Positions 9,262-18,291 of a stretch of 64,000 nt of DNA are shown here, piece after piece. The stretch covers positions 434,001 through 498,000 of the forward strand of contig NZ_SLXO01000001.1 of assembly GCF_004341375.1 (NCBI RefSeq), written 5' to 3'. Positions within the stretch are counted from its first letter, which is position 1, and every line of letters begins with the position of its first letter. Made by a program: the position numbers and the translations under genes. Source of the DNA: Rhodothalassium salexigens DSM 2132 (GTDB taxonomy: Bacteria > Pseudomonadota > Alphaproteobacteria > Sphingomonadales > Rhodothalassiaceae). The notes under the pieces are model-generated. The model did no database searches and was not told the origin of the DNA. It saw only the letters and a program-made list of their open reading frames with translations.

Positions 9262-10625
9262 CAGCCGGCCAACGCCTCGGGCGACGCCGGCGCCTGGGTG
9301 CCGGTGCGCTCGGCGATGCGGGCGAGCGCGCTTTCCAGGCTGATCTCGGCCTTCTCGCCCGACGCCCGGTCCTTGAGTTCGACCACGCCCTGGTCGAGCC
9401 CGCGCGGACCGATGGTCAGCGACCAGGGCAGCCCGATCAGGTCCATGGCGGCGAACTTGGCCCCCGGCCGCTCGGCGGTGTCGTCATAGAGCACGTCCAG
9501 GCCGAGCACGCCGAGCTTGGCATAGACGTCGTCGCAGACGCCGGTGCAGCGCTCGTCGCCGGCGCGCAGGTTGATCAGACCGCCGTCGAACGGCGCGACG
9601 CTGGCCGGCCAGACGATGCCGGCGTCGTCGTGGCTGGCCTCGATCACCGCACCCACCAGGCGCGAGATGCCGATGCCGTAGCTGCCCATCTGCACCGGCA
9701 CCATCTGGCCGTCGGGGCCCTGCACGGTGGCGCCCATGGGCTCGGAGTATTTGGTGCCGAAGTTGAAGATGTGGCCCACCTCGATGCCCCGGCCGGTGAC
9801 CAGGCGCTCGGCCGGCACCGGGCAGGCGGCCGCGTCATGGACCTCGTCGGTGGCGGCGTAAAGGCTGGTCCAGCGCTCGCGGATCGCGTGCAAGGTGGCG
9901 GCGTCGGGGTCGTCCGACTGGTCGGCCAGCGGATCCAGATCGTCGAAGCCGCGGTCGAAGAACACCGCGCTTTCGCCGGTCGGCGCCAGGATGATGAATT
10001 CGTGGCTGAGGTCGCCGCCGATCGGGCCGGTGTCCGCCTTCATCGGGATCGCGCGCAGGCCGAGGCGCGAGAAGGTACGCAGGTAAGCCGCGAACATGGC
10101 GTTGTAGGAGCGCACCGCGCCATCATGGTCCAGGTCGAAGGAGTAATTGTCCTTCATCAGGAATTCGCGGCCGCGCATGACGCCGAAGCGGGGGCGGATC
10201 TCGTCGCGGAACTTCCACTGGATCTGGTAGAGGTTGAGCGGCAGATCCTTGTAGCTCTTGACGTGGCGGCGGAAGATGTCGGTGATCTGCTCTTCGTTGG
10301 TGGGCCCGTAGAGCATTTCGCGGTCGTGGCGGTCGGAAATGCGCAGCATCTCCGGGCCATAGGCGTCATAGCGGCCGGACTCGTGCCACAGCTCGGCCGA
10401 CTGCACGGTCGGCATCAAGACTTCAAGCGCGCCGGCGCGGTTCTGTTCCTCGCGCACGATCTGCTCGATCTTCTGCAACACCTTCAAGCCCAGCGGCAGC
10501 CATACATAGATGCCGGCGCTCGATTGCCGGACCATGCCGGCGCGCAGCATCAACCGGTGCGAGACGATCTCGGCCTCGGCGGGGGTTTCCTTCAGAAGCG
10601 GCAGAAAATAGCGGCTGAGGCGCAT
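9261..10625 (-). CDS. proS: Prolyl-tRNA synthetase, short alphaproteobacterial form
   Basis: Class II aminoacyl-tRNA synthetase charging tRNA-Pro; a tRNA-Pro gene lies at 53531. The 454-residue protein shows class II motifs: motif 1 region with [14 protein letters not shown], motif 2 [20 protein letters not shown] and motif 3 [16 protein letters not shown]. The roughly 180-residue INS editing insertion of E. coli-type ProS is absent: motif 2 and motif 3 are separated only by the short linker around [11 protein letters not shown]. That is the usual state in alphaproteobacteria, where trans-editing by other proteins is expected. ATG 10625 is preceded by GAGGGCCC. First gene of the proS-lolCE-lolD unit. 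Confidence 0.96.
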   Translation of the reverse strand: MRLSRYFLPLLKETPAEAEIVSHRLMLRAGMVRQSSAGIYVWLPLGLKVLQKIEQIVREEQNRAGALEVLMPTVQSAELWHESGRYDAYGPEMLRISDRHDREMLYGPTNEEQITDIFRRHVKSYKDLPLNLYQIQWKFRDEIRPRFGVMRGREFLMKDNYSFDLDHDGAVRSYNAMFAAYLRTFSRLGLRAIPMKADTGPIGGDLSHEFIILAPTGESAVFFDRGFDDLDPLADQSDDPDAATLHAIRERWTSLYAATDEVHDAAACPVPAERLVTGRGIEVGHIFNFGTKYSEPMGATVQGPDGQMVPVQMGSYGIGISRLVGAVIEASHDDAGIVWPASVAPFDGGLINLRAGDERCTGVCDDVYAKLGVLGLDVLYDDTAERPGAKFAAMDLIGLPWSLTIGPRGLDQGVVELKDRASGEKAEISLESALARIAERTGTQAPASPEALAG

Positions 10626-10686
10626 GGGGCCCTCGGAGTTGGGAACGGGACAAGGCGTCCCGTGTCCTTAGCGGAGCCCCAAGCCC

Positions 10687-11625
10687 TCACGCAATCGCCT
10701 TTTCCGCTTGCGGCCCCATGGCCCAGCGCGTCGCCTCGTCGACCACGCCGTCGGGTTCGAGCCCGGCGTCGGCCTGAAAGGCGCGCACAGCGCCCGCGGT
10801 GACCGGGCCATAGATGCCGTCGGTCTCCAACTCAGCGCCCATGCCGGCGAGCGCCTGCTGTACCGCCAGCACGTCCCAGCCCTGCGGCCACGGCCGGCGG
10901 GCGTCGAGCCGGCGCGGCTCGGCGGCCGGGTTCATGCCCGCCTCGGTGATGATCACCCCGTCGACGGTCAAGGGCGGCGCCAGATCCCAATGGGCCTGGT
11001 CGATCAGGTCGGCGAAGGCGTCCATGCGGCGCGCTGTGGCGTGCAACACCGGGTTGGGGTGCTCGGCCAGCCAGGTGCGGCGCATCTGCACATAGACCCG
11101 AGTCCAGGCGCGCGGGCCCAGCCGTTCGGGCGGGCCGTAGGCGTCGACCGTGCGGTCGCGGCACTGCGCCCAGGAGCCGTGAATGTGCGAGTCGTACACC
11201 ACGGCGCGCGACAACGGCTCGTCGAGCCCCATCTGGGCCGCCTCGGCGCAGGCCGGCGCCCAATAGAGCGCGTCGACCACCCGGTCCTGGGCGCGGGTCA
11301 TCGCCGGGTCGGTGCCGGCCCGGCGCAGCGCCTGGTGAAACGCCGCGTCATAGTCGAGATCGGGGTCACGGGTCGCCAGCCGGTCGAGGAACGGCCGCAA
11401 CAGCCCCGCCGCGCGCGCGCCGGGCTCGGCCAGATAGCGCTCGACCACCCGATAGAGAGCGCCCGACGCGCGGGTCGCCTGGGCGCGGCCATAGCTCAAG
11501 CCGCCGCGATCGCCGGGGATCACCGCGATGCGGCCGGGGTCGCCGACCAGACGGCCGGTTTCGAACAGGTGGACGAGCGCCCGGGCGACGATGTCGGCCA
11601 CAGGCGGCGGGGCTTGATCGGTCAT
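10687..11625 (-). CDS. GH46 chitosanase-like domain fused to a peptidoglycan-binding domain
   Basis: A 312-residue protein. Residues about 10-215 resemble glycoside hydrolase family 46: an early Glu in HLFETGR (E22) and an Asp in PGDRGGLSYG (D39) sit where the catalytic acid/base pair of chitosanases is expected, and YDSHIHGSW fits a conserved inner motif. Residues about 240-300 form a PG_binding_1 repeat (VQQALAGMGAELETDGIYGPVTAGAVRAFQ is its core region). No signal peptide or TM helix is seen at the N-terminus (MTDQAPPPVAD), which is odd for an enzyme of wall polysaccharides. The substrate, chitosan or peptidoglycan-like, is not determinable from sequence. Transcribed alone, upstream of proS on the same strand. 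Confidence 0.72.
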   Translation of the reverse strand: MTDQAPPPVADIVARALVHLFETGRLVGDPGRIAVIPGDRGGLSYGRAQATRASGALYRVVERYLAEPGARAAGLLRPFLDRLATRDPDLDYDAAFHQALRRAGTDPAMTRAQDRVVDALYWAPACAEAAQMGLDEPLSRAVVYDSHIHGSWAQCRDRTVDAYGPPERLGPRAWTRVYVQMRRTWLAEHPNPVLHATARRMDAFADLIDQAHWDLAPPLTVDGVIITEAGMNPAAEPRRLDARRPWPQGWDVLAVQQALAGMGAELETDGIYGPVTAGAVRAFQADAGLEPDGVVDEATRWAMGPQAEKAIA

Positions 11626-11857
11626 GGGCGTTTAATCCCTGGGCAATGGACGGCGGGCCTCGGCGACGGGCCGGGGCCGGCCGCAGTCGGCGGCAGCGGG
11701 TCCCGCACAAGCGCCCCCCCCGGCCACAGGCCGGGCGCTTTGCAACCGCGCCGTTTCCGGTCTATGAGACAAATAGGGGCTCGGCGGCGCGAAACAAGGC
11801 TGGACAGCGCCGCGATGCCCGGCAAAGTTTCATTTCAGTTCTCAAGGACATGAGCCC

Positions 11858-12676
11858 ATGAGCAGCCCGCAGTCGCGCTATTCCCTGGACGATCTTCTGG
11901 CGATCATGGCGCGGCTGCGCGACCCGGCGGGCGGCTGTCCGTGGGATCTGGAACAAAGCTTCGCCACCATCGCCCCCCACACCATCGAAGAAGCCTATGA
12001 GGTGGCCGACGCCATCGCCGAGGGCGACATGGCCCATCTGTGCGAGGAACTGGGCGACCTGTTGTTGCAGGTGGTGTTCCACGCCCAGATGGCGGCCGAG
12101 ATGGGCGCGTTCGACTTCGCCGACGTGGTCCAGGCGATCGCCGCCAAAATGGTCAAGCGTCACCCCCATGTGTTCGCCGACGCCAGCATCGACGACGCCG
12201 ACGCCCAAACCGCCGCCTGGGAAGCGCAAAAGGCCGCCGAGCGCGAGGCCGCGGCGCGCGCGGCCGGCCGGGTGCCGAGCGCGCTCGACGATGTGGCGCG
12301 CGGGCTGCCGGCATTGATCCGGGCGATCAAGCTGCAAAAGCGCGCCGCGCGGGTCGGCTTCGACTGGTCGGAGGCGGGCGAGATCCTGGCCAAGATCCGC
12401 GAGGAACTGGACGAGGTGGAAGACGCCCTGCCCCGCTCGCCCGAGCGGGTGCGCGAGGAGGTGGGCGACCTGTTGTTCGCGGTCACCAATCTGGCGCGGC
12501 GCTTGGATGTGGAGCCCGAGACCGCGCTCGCCGACGCCAACCGCAAATTCGAACGCCGCTTCCGCCATATGGAGGCCGCCCTCGACGCCGAAGGCCGCGC
12601 CCCCCAGGATGCCGACCTCGCCGATCTGGACGCGCTGTGGGACGCCGCCAAGGCTGCCGAAGCCCAAGCCGGGTGA
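11858..12676 (+). CDS. mazG: Nucleoside triphosphate pyrophosphohydrolase MazG
   Basis: House-cleaning hydrolase converting (d)NTPs to NMP and pyrophosphate; 272 residues, close to E. coli MazG. Two MazG folds are visible: residues about 10-125, with LRDPAGGCPWDLEQSFATI and the metal-binding set EEAYEVADAI...EELGDLLLQVVFHA, and residues about 160-255, with EELDEVEDAL...EEVGDLLFAVTNLARRL. ATG 11858 follows AAGGA nine bases upstream. The gene is divergent from the GH46-like gene across a 232-base gap. The ZIP gene follows 149 bases downstream on the same strand. Confidence 0.94.
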   Translation: MSSPQSRYSLDDLLAIMARLRDPAGGCPWDLEQSFATIAPHTIEEAYEVADAIAEGDMAHLCEELGDLLLQVVFHAQMAAEMGAFDFADVVQAIAAKMVKRHPHVFADASIDDADAQTAAWEAQKAAEREAAARAAGRVPSALDDVARGLPALIRAIKLQKRAARVGFDWSEAGEILAKIREELDEVEDALPRSPERVREEVGDLLFAVTNLARRLDVEPETALADANRKFERRFRHMEAALDAEGRAPQDADLADLDALWDAAKAAEAQAG

Positions 12677-12825
12677 CCCCCCTTTGAACTGCCCCTGAGC
12701 CGCCCCTGGGGTGCTGAGCCGCGTCGAGCCCGATCGGCTGGTGCGCCCGGGGGGAAGCGCATGGGTTGAGGTGGGCGACCCGATCGCTCACCTATCGGAC
12801 CGCACCAACGCCAGGAGACGAGCCC

Positions 12826-13539
12826 TTGGACACCGCGCATCTCGCCCTGCTCTACGCCCTGATGGCCGGGGCGGCGATCCCGGTGGGCGGCGCCATCGCC
12901 CGGATCGAGAGCGTGGCGCCCGAATGGCTCGACCGCGAGGTGCGCCACAGCGTCACCGCGTTCGGCGGCGGCATCTTGATGGCCGCCGTGGCGCTGGTGT
13001 TGGTGCCCGACGGCCTGGACAAGACCCCCGGCTGGCTCGGGCTGCTGGTGTTCGCGGCCGGCGGGCTGGCGTTCGCCCTGCTCGACGCCTGGGTCAAGCG
13101 GCGCGGCGGCTCGGCAGCCATGTTCATGGCCATGGTGCTCGACTTCGTGCCCGAGGCGATCGCCTTGGGCTCGCTGCTCGCGGTGTCGGAAAAACGCGGG
13201 GCGTTGATGGCCTTGCTGATCACCGCGCAGAACCTGCCCGAAGGCTTCAACGCGTTCCGCGAACAGCAGGCCAGCGGCTCGATCCGCGCCGGCCGGCTGC
13301 TGGTTTTGTTCGCCGCCCTGGCGTTGCTGGGCCCGCTGGCCGCCGGGGCGGGGCTGTTGTGGCTGGTCGACCGGGACGCGATTTTGGGCGGGCTGATGCT
13401 GTTCGCCGCCGGCGGCATTCTCTATCTGACGTTCGAGGACATCGCCCCCGGCGTGCCGCTCGACGGCCGGTTCGCGCCGCCGCTTGGTGCTGTCGGCGGC
13501 TTCGCGCTCGGCATGGCCGGCCAGGTGCTGCTCGGCTGA
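12826..13539 (+). CDS. ZIP-family metal transporter-like membrane protein
   Basis: A 237-residue polytopic protein with about eight hydrophobic segments, matching the ZIP fold. The two diagnostic metal-site helices are present in modified form: MVLDFVPEAIALGS where canonical ZIPs have HNxPEG, and ITAQNLPEGFNAF where they have HExPEG. Replacement of both His ligands (by Asp and Gln) suggests altered metal preference or regulation. It is a recognisable subgroup of bacterial ZIP-like proteins, so transport of a divalent cation remains the best guess. TTG 12826 was chosen because AGGAG lies eight bases upstream; upstream in-frame codons give an unlikely hydrophilic extension. Confidence 0.8.
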   Translation: MDTAHLALLYALMAGAAIPVGGAIARIESVAPEWLDREVRHSVTAFGGGILMAAVALVLVPDGLDKTPGWLGLLVFAAGGLAFALLDAWVKRRGGSAAMFMAMVLDFVPEAIALGSLLAVSEKRGALMALLITAQNLPEGFNAFREQQASGSIRAGRLLVLFAALALLGPLAAGAGLLWLVDRDAILGGLMLFAAGGILYLTFEDIAPGVPLDGRFAPPLGAVGGFALGMAGQVLLG

Positions 13540-13620
13540 CCCCGGGGGCGGGGTCGGGGGCGGCGACGATGGCGGCGCGTCGCTGCGGCGCCTGGCTCCT
13601 GGCCGGCCGAGCGCCCAGGC

Positions 13621-14460
13621 TCAGCCGCCGACGCGGCGCAGGAACTCGGTCATCAAGGCGCGCATGCCGTCATAGGCATTGGCGGCCTCGTCCATGGTTT
13701 CCTGGTGGGTCAGTGCCACGGGCGAGATGCCGGCGGCCAGGTTGGTGACCAGCGACAGCCCCAGCACCCGCATCCCGCAATGGCGGGCGACCAGGCATTC
13801 GGGCACCGTCGACATGCCCACCGCGTCGGCGCCGAGGCGCGCGAAGGCGCGGATCTCCGCCGGGGTCTCGAAATTGGGGCCGGCCACCTGGATGTAGACG
13901 CCTTCGTGCAGGGTCTGGCCCAGGTCGGCCGCCGCCGCCTTCATGGTCGCGCGCAATGCCGGGTCATAGGCCGCCGTCATATCGACGAAGCGCGGGCCCA
14001 GGGCGTCGTCATTGGGGCCGATCAACGGGTTGTGGCCCGACAGGTTGATATGGTCGGCGATCAGCATCAACGACCCCGGGCCCCAGTCCTCGTGCAGGCT
14101 GCCGGCGGCGTTGGTGATCACCAGCGTTTCGACGCCCAGCAGCTTGAAGGTGCGGATCGCCACCGCCAGACGTTGCGCGGCATAGCCTTCATACAGGTGC
14201 ATCCGTCCCTGCATGGCGACCAGCGGCACGCCGGCCACGGTGCCGATCAGCAGCCGGCCGTCATGGCCGGCCACGGTGGACACCGGAAAGCCCGGAATCT
14301 CGCCATAGGGAATGCTGGTTTCCACCGCCATCGCCTCGCCGAAGCGGCCCAGGCCGCTGCCGAGGATGAGGGCGATCTTCGGGAACCCGCCGGGGTGGCG
14401 GCGGCGCACCGCGTCGACGGCGGCGCTCAGATCGTCGTTGGTCGTGGTGGTGGCGGTCAT
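13621..14460 (-). CDS. punA: Purine-nucleoside phosphorylase (trimeric PNP class)
   Basis: Phosphorolysis of (deoxy)inosine and guanosine to free base plus (deoxy)ribose-1-phosphate; cytosolic purine salvage. The 279-residue length and motifs fit the low-molecular-mass trimeric class: ALILGSGLG (about residues 30-38), GRMHLYEGY, TNAAGSLHEDWGPGSLMLI, GPNFETPAEIRAF and MSTVPE. No strong ribosome-binding site precedes ATG 14460. The gene lies 39 bases downstream of the LOG-family gene on the same strand, probably in one transcript. The flanking CNT transporter and AMP nucleosidase make a purine salvage neighbourhood. Confidence 0.94.
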   Translation of the reverse strand: MTATTTTNDDLSAAVDAVRRRHPGGFPKIALILGSGLGRFGEAMAVETSIPYGEIPGFPVSTVAGHDGRLLIGTVAGVPLVAMQGRMHLYEGYAAQRLAVAIRTFKLLGVETLVITNAAGSLHEDWGPGSLMLIADHINLSGHNPLIGPNDDALGPRFVDMTAAYDPALRATMKAAAADLGQTLHEGVYIQVAGPNFETPAEIRAFARLGADAVGMSTVPECLVARHCGMRVLGLSLVTNLAAGISPVALTHQETMDEAANAYDGMRALMTEFLRRVGG

Positions 14461-14499
14461 GGCAGGGGGGCTCGCTGTGGGAAGGGGGGCGGCACGGGC

Positions 14500-15081
14500 T
14501 CAGACCTGGCGGGCCTTGAGCCAGATGCGGTCGTCGGAGGGCTTGTAGGCATCCATGGCGTCCAACAGGGACGCCGGCGCGTCGGCCACGGTCACCAGGT
14601 CGCGATGGTCGCGCTCGATAAAGCCTTCGACGGTGGCGTGGTCGAGGAACGCCAGCAACGGGTCATAGAAGCCGCCGGCGTTGAGCAGCCCGACCGGCTT
14701 GCGGTGGACGCCCAGTTGCGCCCAGGTCCAGACCTCGAACAGTTCCTCCAGCGTGCCGAGCCCGCCGGGCAGCGCCACGAAGCCGTCGCTCAGCACCGAC
14801 ATGATGTTCTTGCGCTCGTGCATGGTCTCGACCACGTGCAACTCGGTCAGGCCGCGATGGCCCACCTCGCGGTCGTCGAGGGCGCGCGGGATGACGCCGA
14901 TCACCTCGCCGCCGCCGGCCAGCACGGCGTTGGCCAGCGCCCCCATGACGCCGATCGACGCGCCGCCATAGACCAGGCCCACGCCCCGCTCCGCCAGCAG
15001 CCCGCCAAGCGTCCGGGCGGCTTCCAGATACGCCGGCTGGCGCCCGTCGCGCGACCCGCAATAGACACATATTCGCTTCAT
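14500..15081 (-). CDS. LOG-family nucleotide 5'-monophosphate phosphoribohydrolase
   Basis: A 193-residue Rossmann-fold protein of the LOG (Lonely Guy, TIGR00730) family. Members cleave adenosine/cytokinin 5'-monophosphates to the free base plus ribose-5-phosphate. The signature PGGLGTLEELFEVWTWAQLG (about residues 107-126) contains the catalytic Arg/Glu-type motif region, with GLVYGGASIGVMG upstream. ATG 15081 is preferred because GAGGAG lies five bases upstream; the in-frame GTG at 15087 leaves no spacing. Upstream of, and probably cotranscribed with, the PNP gene. In bacteria the activity is often on AMP, which fits the salvage context better than cytokinin production. Confidence 0.9.
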   Translation of the reverse strand: MKRICVYCGSRDGRQPAYLEAARTLGGLLAERGVGLVYGGASIGVMGALANAVLAGGGEVIGVIPRALDDREVGHRGLTELHVVETMHERKNIMSVLSDGFVALPGGLGTLEELFEVWTWAQLGVHRKPVGLLNAGGFYDPLLAFLDHATVEGFIERDHRDLVTVADAPASLLDAMDAYKPSDDRIWLKARQV

Positions 15082-15374
15082 GGTCACTCCTCGATCCCTG
15101 TCACCGTTCCGGGGCGATGCGCAAAAGGGTGTGGACGCGTTTTGGTCGCGTGGTCAATACTCCGCCGCGTCATCGAGACGTCACACCCGGGCGCCCCCCG
15201 GTGCGGCACCCGGGTGGCGGCGAAACAGGTGCGCCAAGCACCGCGCCGGGCGCCCCGGACCCGCCGGCGCGCGCCCTTTTCGTTCGCGTAGACGCCCCGT
15301 GGCTCCGGCCGCCGCCCGCCAACAGCGGCCGCCGGATCGGACCGCCGCCGGGCGCCAAGGGGGGAAGCCATTCC

Positions 15375-16601
15375 ATGATCGCCTTTGCCGGCGTCGCCGT
15401 GTTGTTCGCCATCGCGGTCGCCCTGTCCGCCAACCGCCGCGCCATCAACTGGCGGATCGTGCTGTCGGCGTTCGCGCTGCAGGCCGGATTCGCCGTCATC
15501 GTGCTCTACCTGCCCTGGGGTCAGGCGGCGCTGGGCTCGGCGGCCCTGGGCGTGCAGGAAGCGATCAACTTCACCGACCGCGGCACGCGGTTTCTGTTCG
15601 GCGACCTCTACCCCGAACGCGAGGGCTTCTTCTCGGTCGCCCTGAACGTGCTGCCGGTGATCGTGTTCGTGTCGTCGCTGGCCTCGGTGCTCTATTATCT
15701 GCGCATCATGCAGGCGATGATGACCGTGATCGGCGGCGGCCTGCGCCGGGTGATCGGCGTGACCCGGGTCGAGGCGGTGTGCGCGGCCGCCAACATCTTC
15801 ATCGGCATGGTCGAAAGCCCGCTGGTGATCCGGCCGTTCCTGGCCCGGCTGTCGCACAGCCAGTTGTTCACGGTCATGGGGCTGGGGCTGTCGTCGGTGT
15901 CGGGGGCGATCCTGATCGGCTACGCCTCGCTTGGCATCGACAGCGGCTATCTGGTCGCCGCGGCGTTCATGGCCGCCCCGGGCGGCATCGTCATGGCCAA
16001 GCTGCTGCACCCCGAGGACGACGCCCCCCATGCGATCGACCAGGACGATGTGCGCGCCGACAGCTTCGACCCCGACAACCCGCCGGCCAATCTGGTCCAG
16101 GCAGCCGCCGACGGCGCCATGGCCGGCCTGCGGGTGGCGGTCGCCGTGGGCGCCATGTTGATCTGCTTCGTCGCCCTGTTGGCGATGGCCAACGCCCTGG
16201 TCGGCTGGGTTGGCGGGCTCGCCGGGCTCGACGGGCTGACCTTGGAGGCGATCCTGGGCTGGCTTCTGGCGCCGTTGATGTTCCTGCTGGGCATCCCGTG
16301 GGAGGAAGCGGTCGCCGCCGGCAATCTGGTCGGCCAGAAGACGATCCTCAACGAGTTTATCGCCTTCGTGCAACTGGCCGAAATCCGCGACACGCTGTCC
16401 GACCACACGGTGGCGGTGGTGACGTTCGCCTTGTGCGGGTTCGCCAATCTGACCGCGTTGGCGATCATCATGGGCGGGCTTGGCAATCTGATCCCCGAGC
16501 GGCGCGGCGAGGTCTCGGCCTTGGGCCTGCGCGCGGTATTGTGCGGCAGCTTGTCCAACCTGATGAGCGCCGCCCTGGCCAGCATCCTTCTGTCGCTGTA
16601 A
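15375..16601 (+). CDS. CNT (NupC)-family concentrative nucleoside transporter
   Basis: Cation-coupled nucleoside importer of the inner membrane; 408 residues with about ten hydrophobic segments. Family motifs include ALNVLPVIVFVSSLASVLYY, NIFIGMVESPLVIRPFL and AGNLVGQKTILNEFIAF, where the conserved Glu and Asn residues that contact nucleoside in CNTs occur. ATG 15375 is preceded by a purine-rich AAGGGGGGAAG. A longer upstream frame is translated noise. The gene is divergent from LOG-PNP across 293 bases and 46 bases before the AMP nucleosidase gene, so import and breakdown of nucleosides and nucleotides are encoded together. Confidence 0.92.
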   Translation: MIAFAGVAVLFAIAVALSANRRAINWRIVLSAFALQAGFAVIVLYLPWGQAALGSAALGVQEAINFTDRGTRFLFGDLYPEREGFFSVALNVLPVIVFVSSLASVLYYLRIMQAMMTVIGGGLRRVIGVTRVEAVCAAANIFIGMVESPLVIRPFLARLSHSQLFTVMGLGLSSVSGAILIGYASLGIDSGYLVAAAFMAAPGGIVMAKLLHPEDDAPHAIDQDDVRADSFDPDNPPANLVQAAADGAMAGLRVAVAVGAMLICFVALLAMANALVGWVGGLAGLDGLTLEAILGWLLAPLMFLLGIPWEEAVAAGNLVGQKTILNEFIAFVQLAEIRDTLSDHTVAVVTFALCGFANLTALAIIMGGLGNLIPERRGEVSALGLRAVLCGSLSNLMSAALASILLSL

Positions 16602-16647
16602 GACGGCGGGCGAAGCTTCCCGTTCCGTTTTGCCCCAGGAGGTGTTG

Positions 16648-18141
16648 TTGTCCGTGCCCGAAGACACCGTGCTGATCGACACGTTGGCCGCGCGCGTGCC
16701 GGCCGACGACCTGATGCTGCACGACCAGATCGACGCCGCGCTCGACCGGGTCGAAGCGCTGTACGACGCCAGCGTCGCCCGCGTCGCCGCCGAGTTCGAC
16801 CGCTATGCCGCCGGCGCCACCGACATCGACACCTCGGCCGCCACCTACCCCTATCTGGGCGTGGCGCTGGACGAGACCGACCCCGCCCGCCATAGCGACA
16901 CCGCCTTCGGCAAGGTGTCGCACACCGGCCTCTATGGCGGCACGCTGACCCAGCCGGCGCTGTTCCGCGACTATCTGGCCGACCAGATGGCGCTGATCCT
17001 GCGCCACCATGGCGGCCGGCTGTTCACCGGCGCCAGCCGCTCGCCGCTGCCCTTGTCGTTCGCGCTCGAACAGGCGTCGGCGGACCTGGCACCGGACCGG
17101 CGCCGGGCGCTGGTGCGCCACTTCCACATGCCGCCCATGGCCGAGATCCACGACGACCTGGCCGACGGGCTGATCACCCGACCCGACGAGCGCGGCGCGC
17201 CCAACCCGTTGTCGCTGTTCTCGGCCGAGCGGGTCGACTATTCGCTGCACCGACTGCGCCACTACACCGCCACGGCGGCGGAGCATTTCCAGGGCTTCGT
17301 GCTGTTCACCAACTATCAGCGCTATGTGGACGAGTTCATCGCCTTTGCCCACGCGCAGGTGGCCGCCGGGCGCTATGAGCGGTTCGTCGAACCGGGCAAC
17401 CGGGTCTCGACCCCCGGCGCGCCGACCCAACAGCCGCCGCTGGCCAAGGCGCCGCCCATGCCCGCCTATCACCTGGTGGCGCCGGAAGGCATGGGCATCA
17501 CGCTGATCAACATCGGCATGGGACCCTCGAACGCCAAGACCATGACCGACCATCTGGCGGTGCTGCGCCCCCATGTCTGGTTGATGATCGGCCATTGCGG
17601 CGGCCTGCGCGCGTCGCAGCAACTGGGCGACTATGTGCTCGCCCACGCCTATCTGCGCGACGACCATGTGCTCGACAGCGCGCTGCCGGTGGAAATCCCG
17701 CTGCCGACGCTGGCCGAGGTGCAGGTGGCACTGGCCGACGCGGTCAGCGAAGTCACCGGCCTGTCGGGCGCCGAGCGCAAGCAACGCCTGCGCACCGGCA
17801 CCGTGGTCACCACCGACGACCGCAACTGGGAACTGCGCTATGACGAACTGGCGCGGCGCTTCAACCAGTCGCGCGCCATCGCCATCGACATGGAGTCGGC
17901 GACCATCGCCGCCAATGGCTACCGCTTCCGGGTGCCCTATGGCACGCTTTTGTGCGTGTCCGACCGGCCGCTGCACGGCGAGATCAAGCTGCCCGGCATG
18001 GCCAACGCCTTCTACGAGGCGCGGGTCAGCCAGCATCTGGACATCGGCCTGCGCGCGGTCGATCTGTTGCGCCAGGCGGCGCGCGACGGCACGCTGCACT
18101 CGCGCAAGCTGCGCAGCTTCCTGGAACCGCCGTTCCGTTGA
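16648..18141 (+). CDS. amn: AMP nucleosidase
   Basis: Hydrolyses AMP to adenine and ribose-5-phosphate; cytosolic. The protein is 497 residues (E. coli Amn is 484). An N-terminal Amn-specific domain covers about residues 10-180, and a C-terminal phosphorylase-like domain has ITLINIGMGPSNAKTMTDHL, WLMIGHCGGLRASQ, TGTVVTTDDRNWE and IAIDMESATIAANGYRF. The start is judged to be TTG 16648, five bases after AGGAGG at 16637-16642; the frame stays open upstream to TTG 16630, but that would place the ribosome-binding site inside the gene. It follows the CNT gene, likely in one operon, and duplicates the reaction proposed for the LOG gene nearby. Confidence 0.93.
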   Translation: MSVPEDTVLIDTLAARVPADDLMLHDQIDAALDRVEALYDASVARVAAEFDRYAAGATDIDTSAATYPYLGVALDETDPARHSDTAFGKVSHTGLYGGTLTQPALFRDYLADQMALILRHHGGRLFTGASRSPLPLSFALEQASADLAPDRRRALVRHFHMPPMAEIHDDLADGLITRPDERGAPNPLSLFSAERVDYSLHRLRHYTATAAEHFQGFVLFTNYQRYVDEFIAFAHAQVAAGRYERFVEPGNRVSTPGAPTQQPPLAKAPPMPAYHLVAPEGMGITLINIGMGPSNAKTMTDHLAVLRPHVWLMIGHCGGLRASQQLGDYVLAHAYLRDDHVLDSALPVEIPLPTLAEVQVALADAVSEVTGLSGAERKQRLRTGTVVTTDDRNWELRYDELARRFNQSRAIAIDMESATIAANGYRFRVPYGTLLCVSDRPLHGEIKLPGMANAFYEARVSQHLDIGLRAVDLLRQAARDGTLHSRKLRSFLEPPFR

Positions 18142-18249
18142 CCGCCCTTGGCACCGGCAGCGGCCACCGATCCAGACCGTTTCGCCGACGACACGAACCG
18201 CCGGCGGCGGCCATGGTAACCGTTTCTATACCCTTCGCGCTGCACCCTC

Positions 18250-18265
18250 TGGCGCGAAGTTTGCT
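18250..18265 (+). promoter_or_regulatory. Sigma-54 promoter upstream of pseB
   Basis: TGGCGCGAAGTTTGCT matches the sigma-54 consensus TGGCACG-N4-TTGCW with one mismatch and has the diagnostic GG-N10-GC spacing (GG 18251-18252, GC 18263-18264). Transcription would start near 18275, leaving a leader of roughly 16 bases that contains GAGG before the pseB ATG at 18292. In several alphaproteobacteria sigma-54 with FlbD-type activators drives late flagellar genes, so the site fits a flagellin-modification operon. No activator gene is seen nearby. Confidence 0.72.
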
Positions 18266-18291
18266 TACCCCTTAGCCGAGGCGCACGGCCC

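Noticed and set aside
11711-11738. GC hairpin with a C8 run upstream of mazG as a terminator
   Set aside because: The stem CCCGGCC/GGCCGGG is real, but only three T follow and it lies in a divergent promoter gap, so termination is unsupported.
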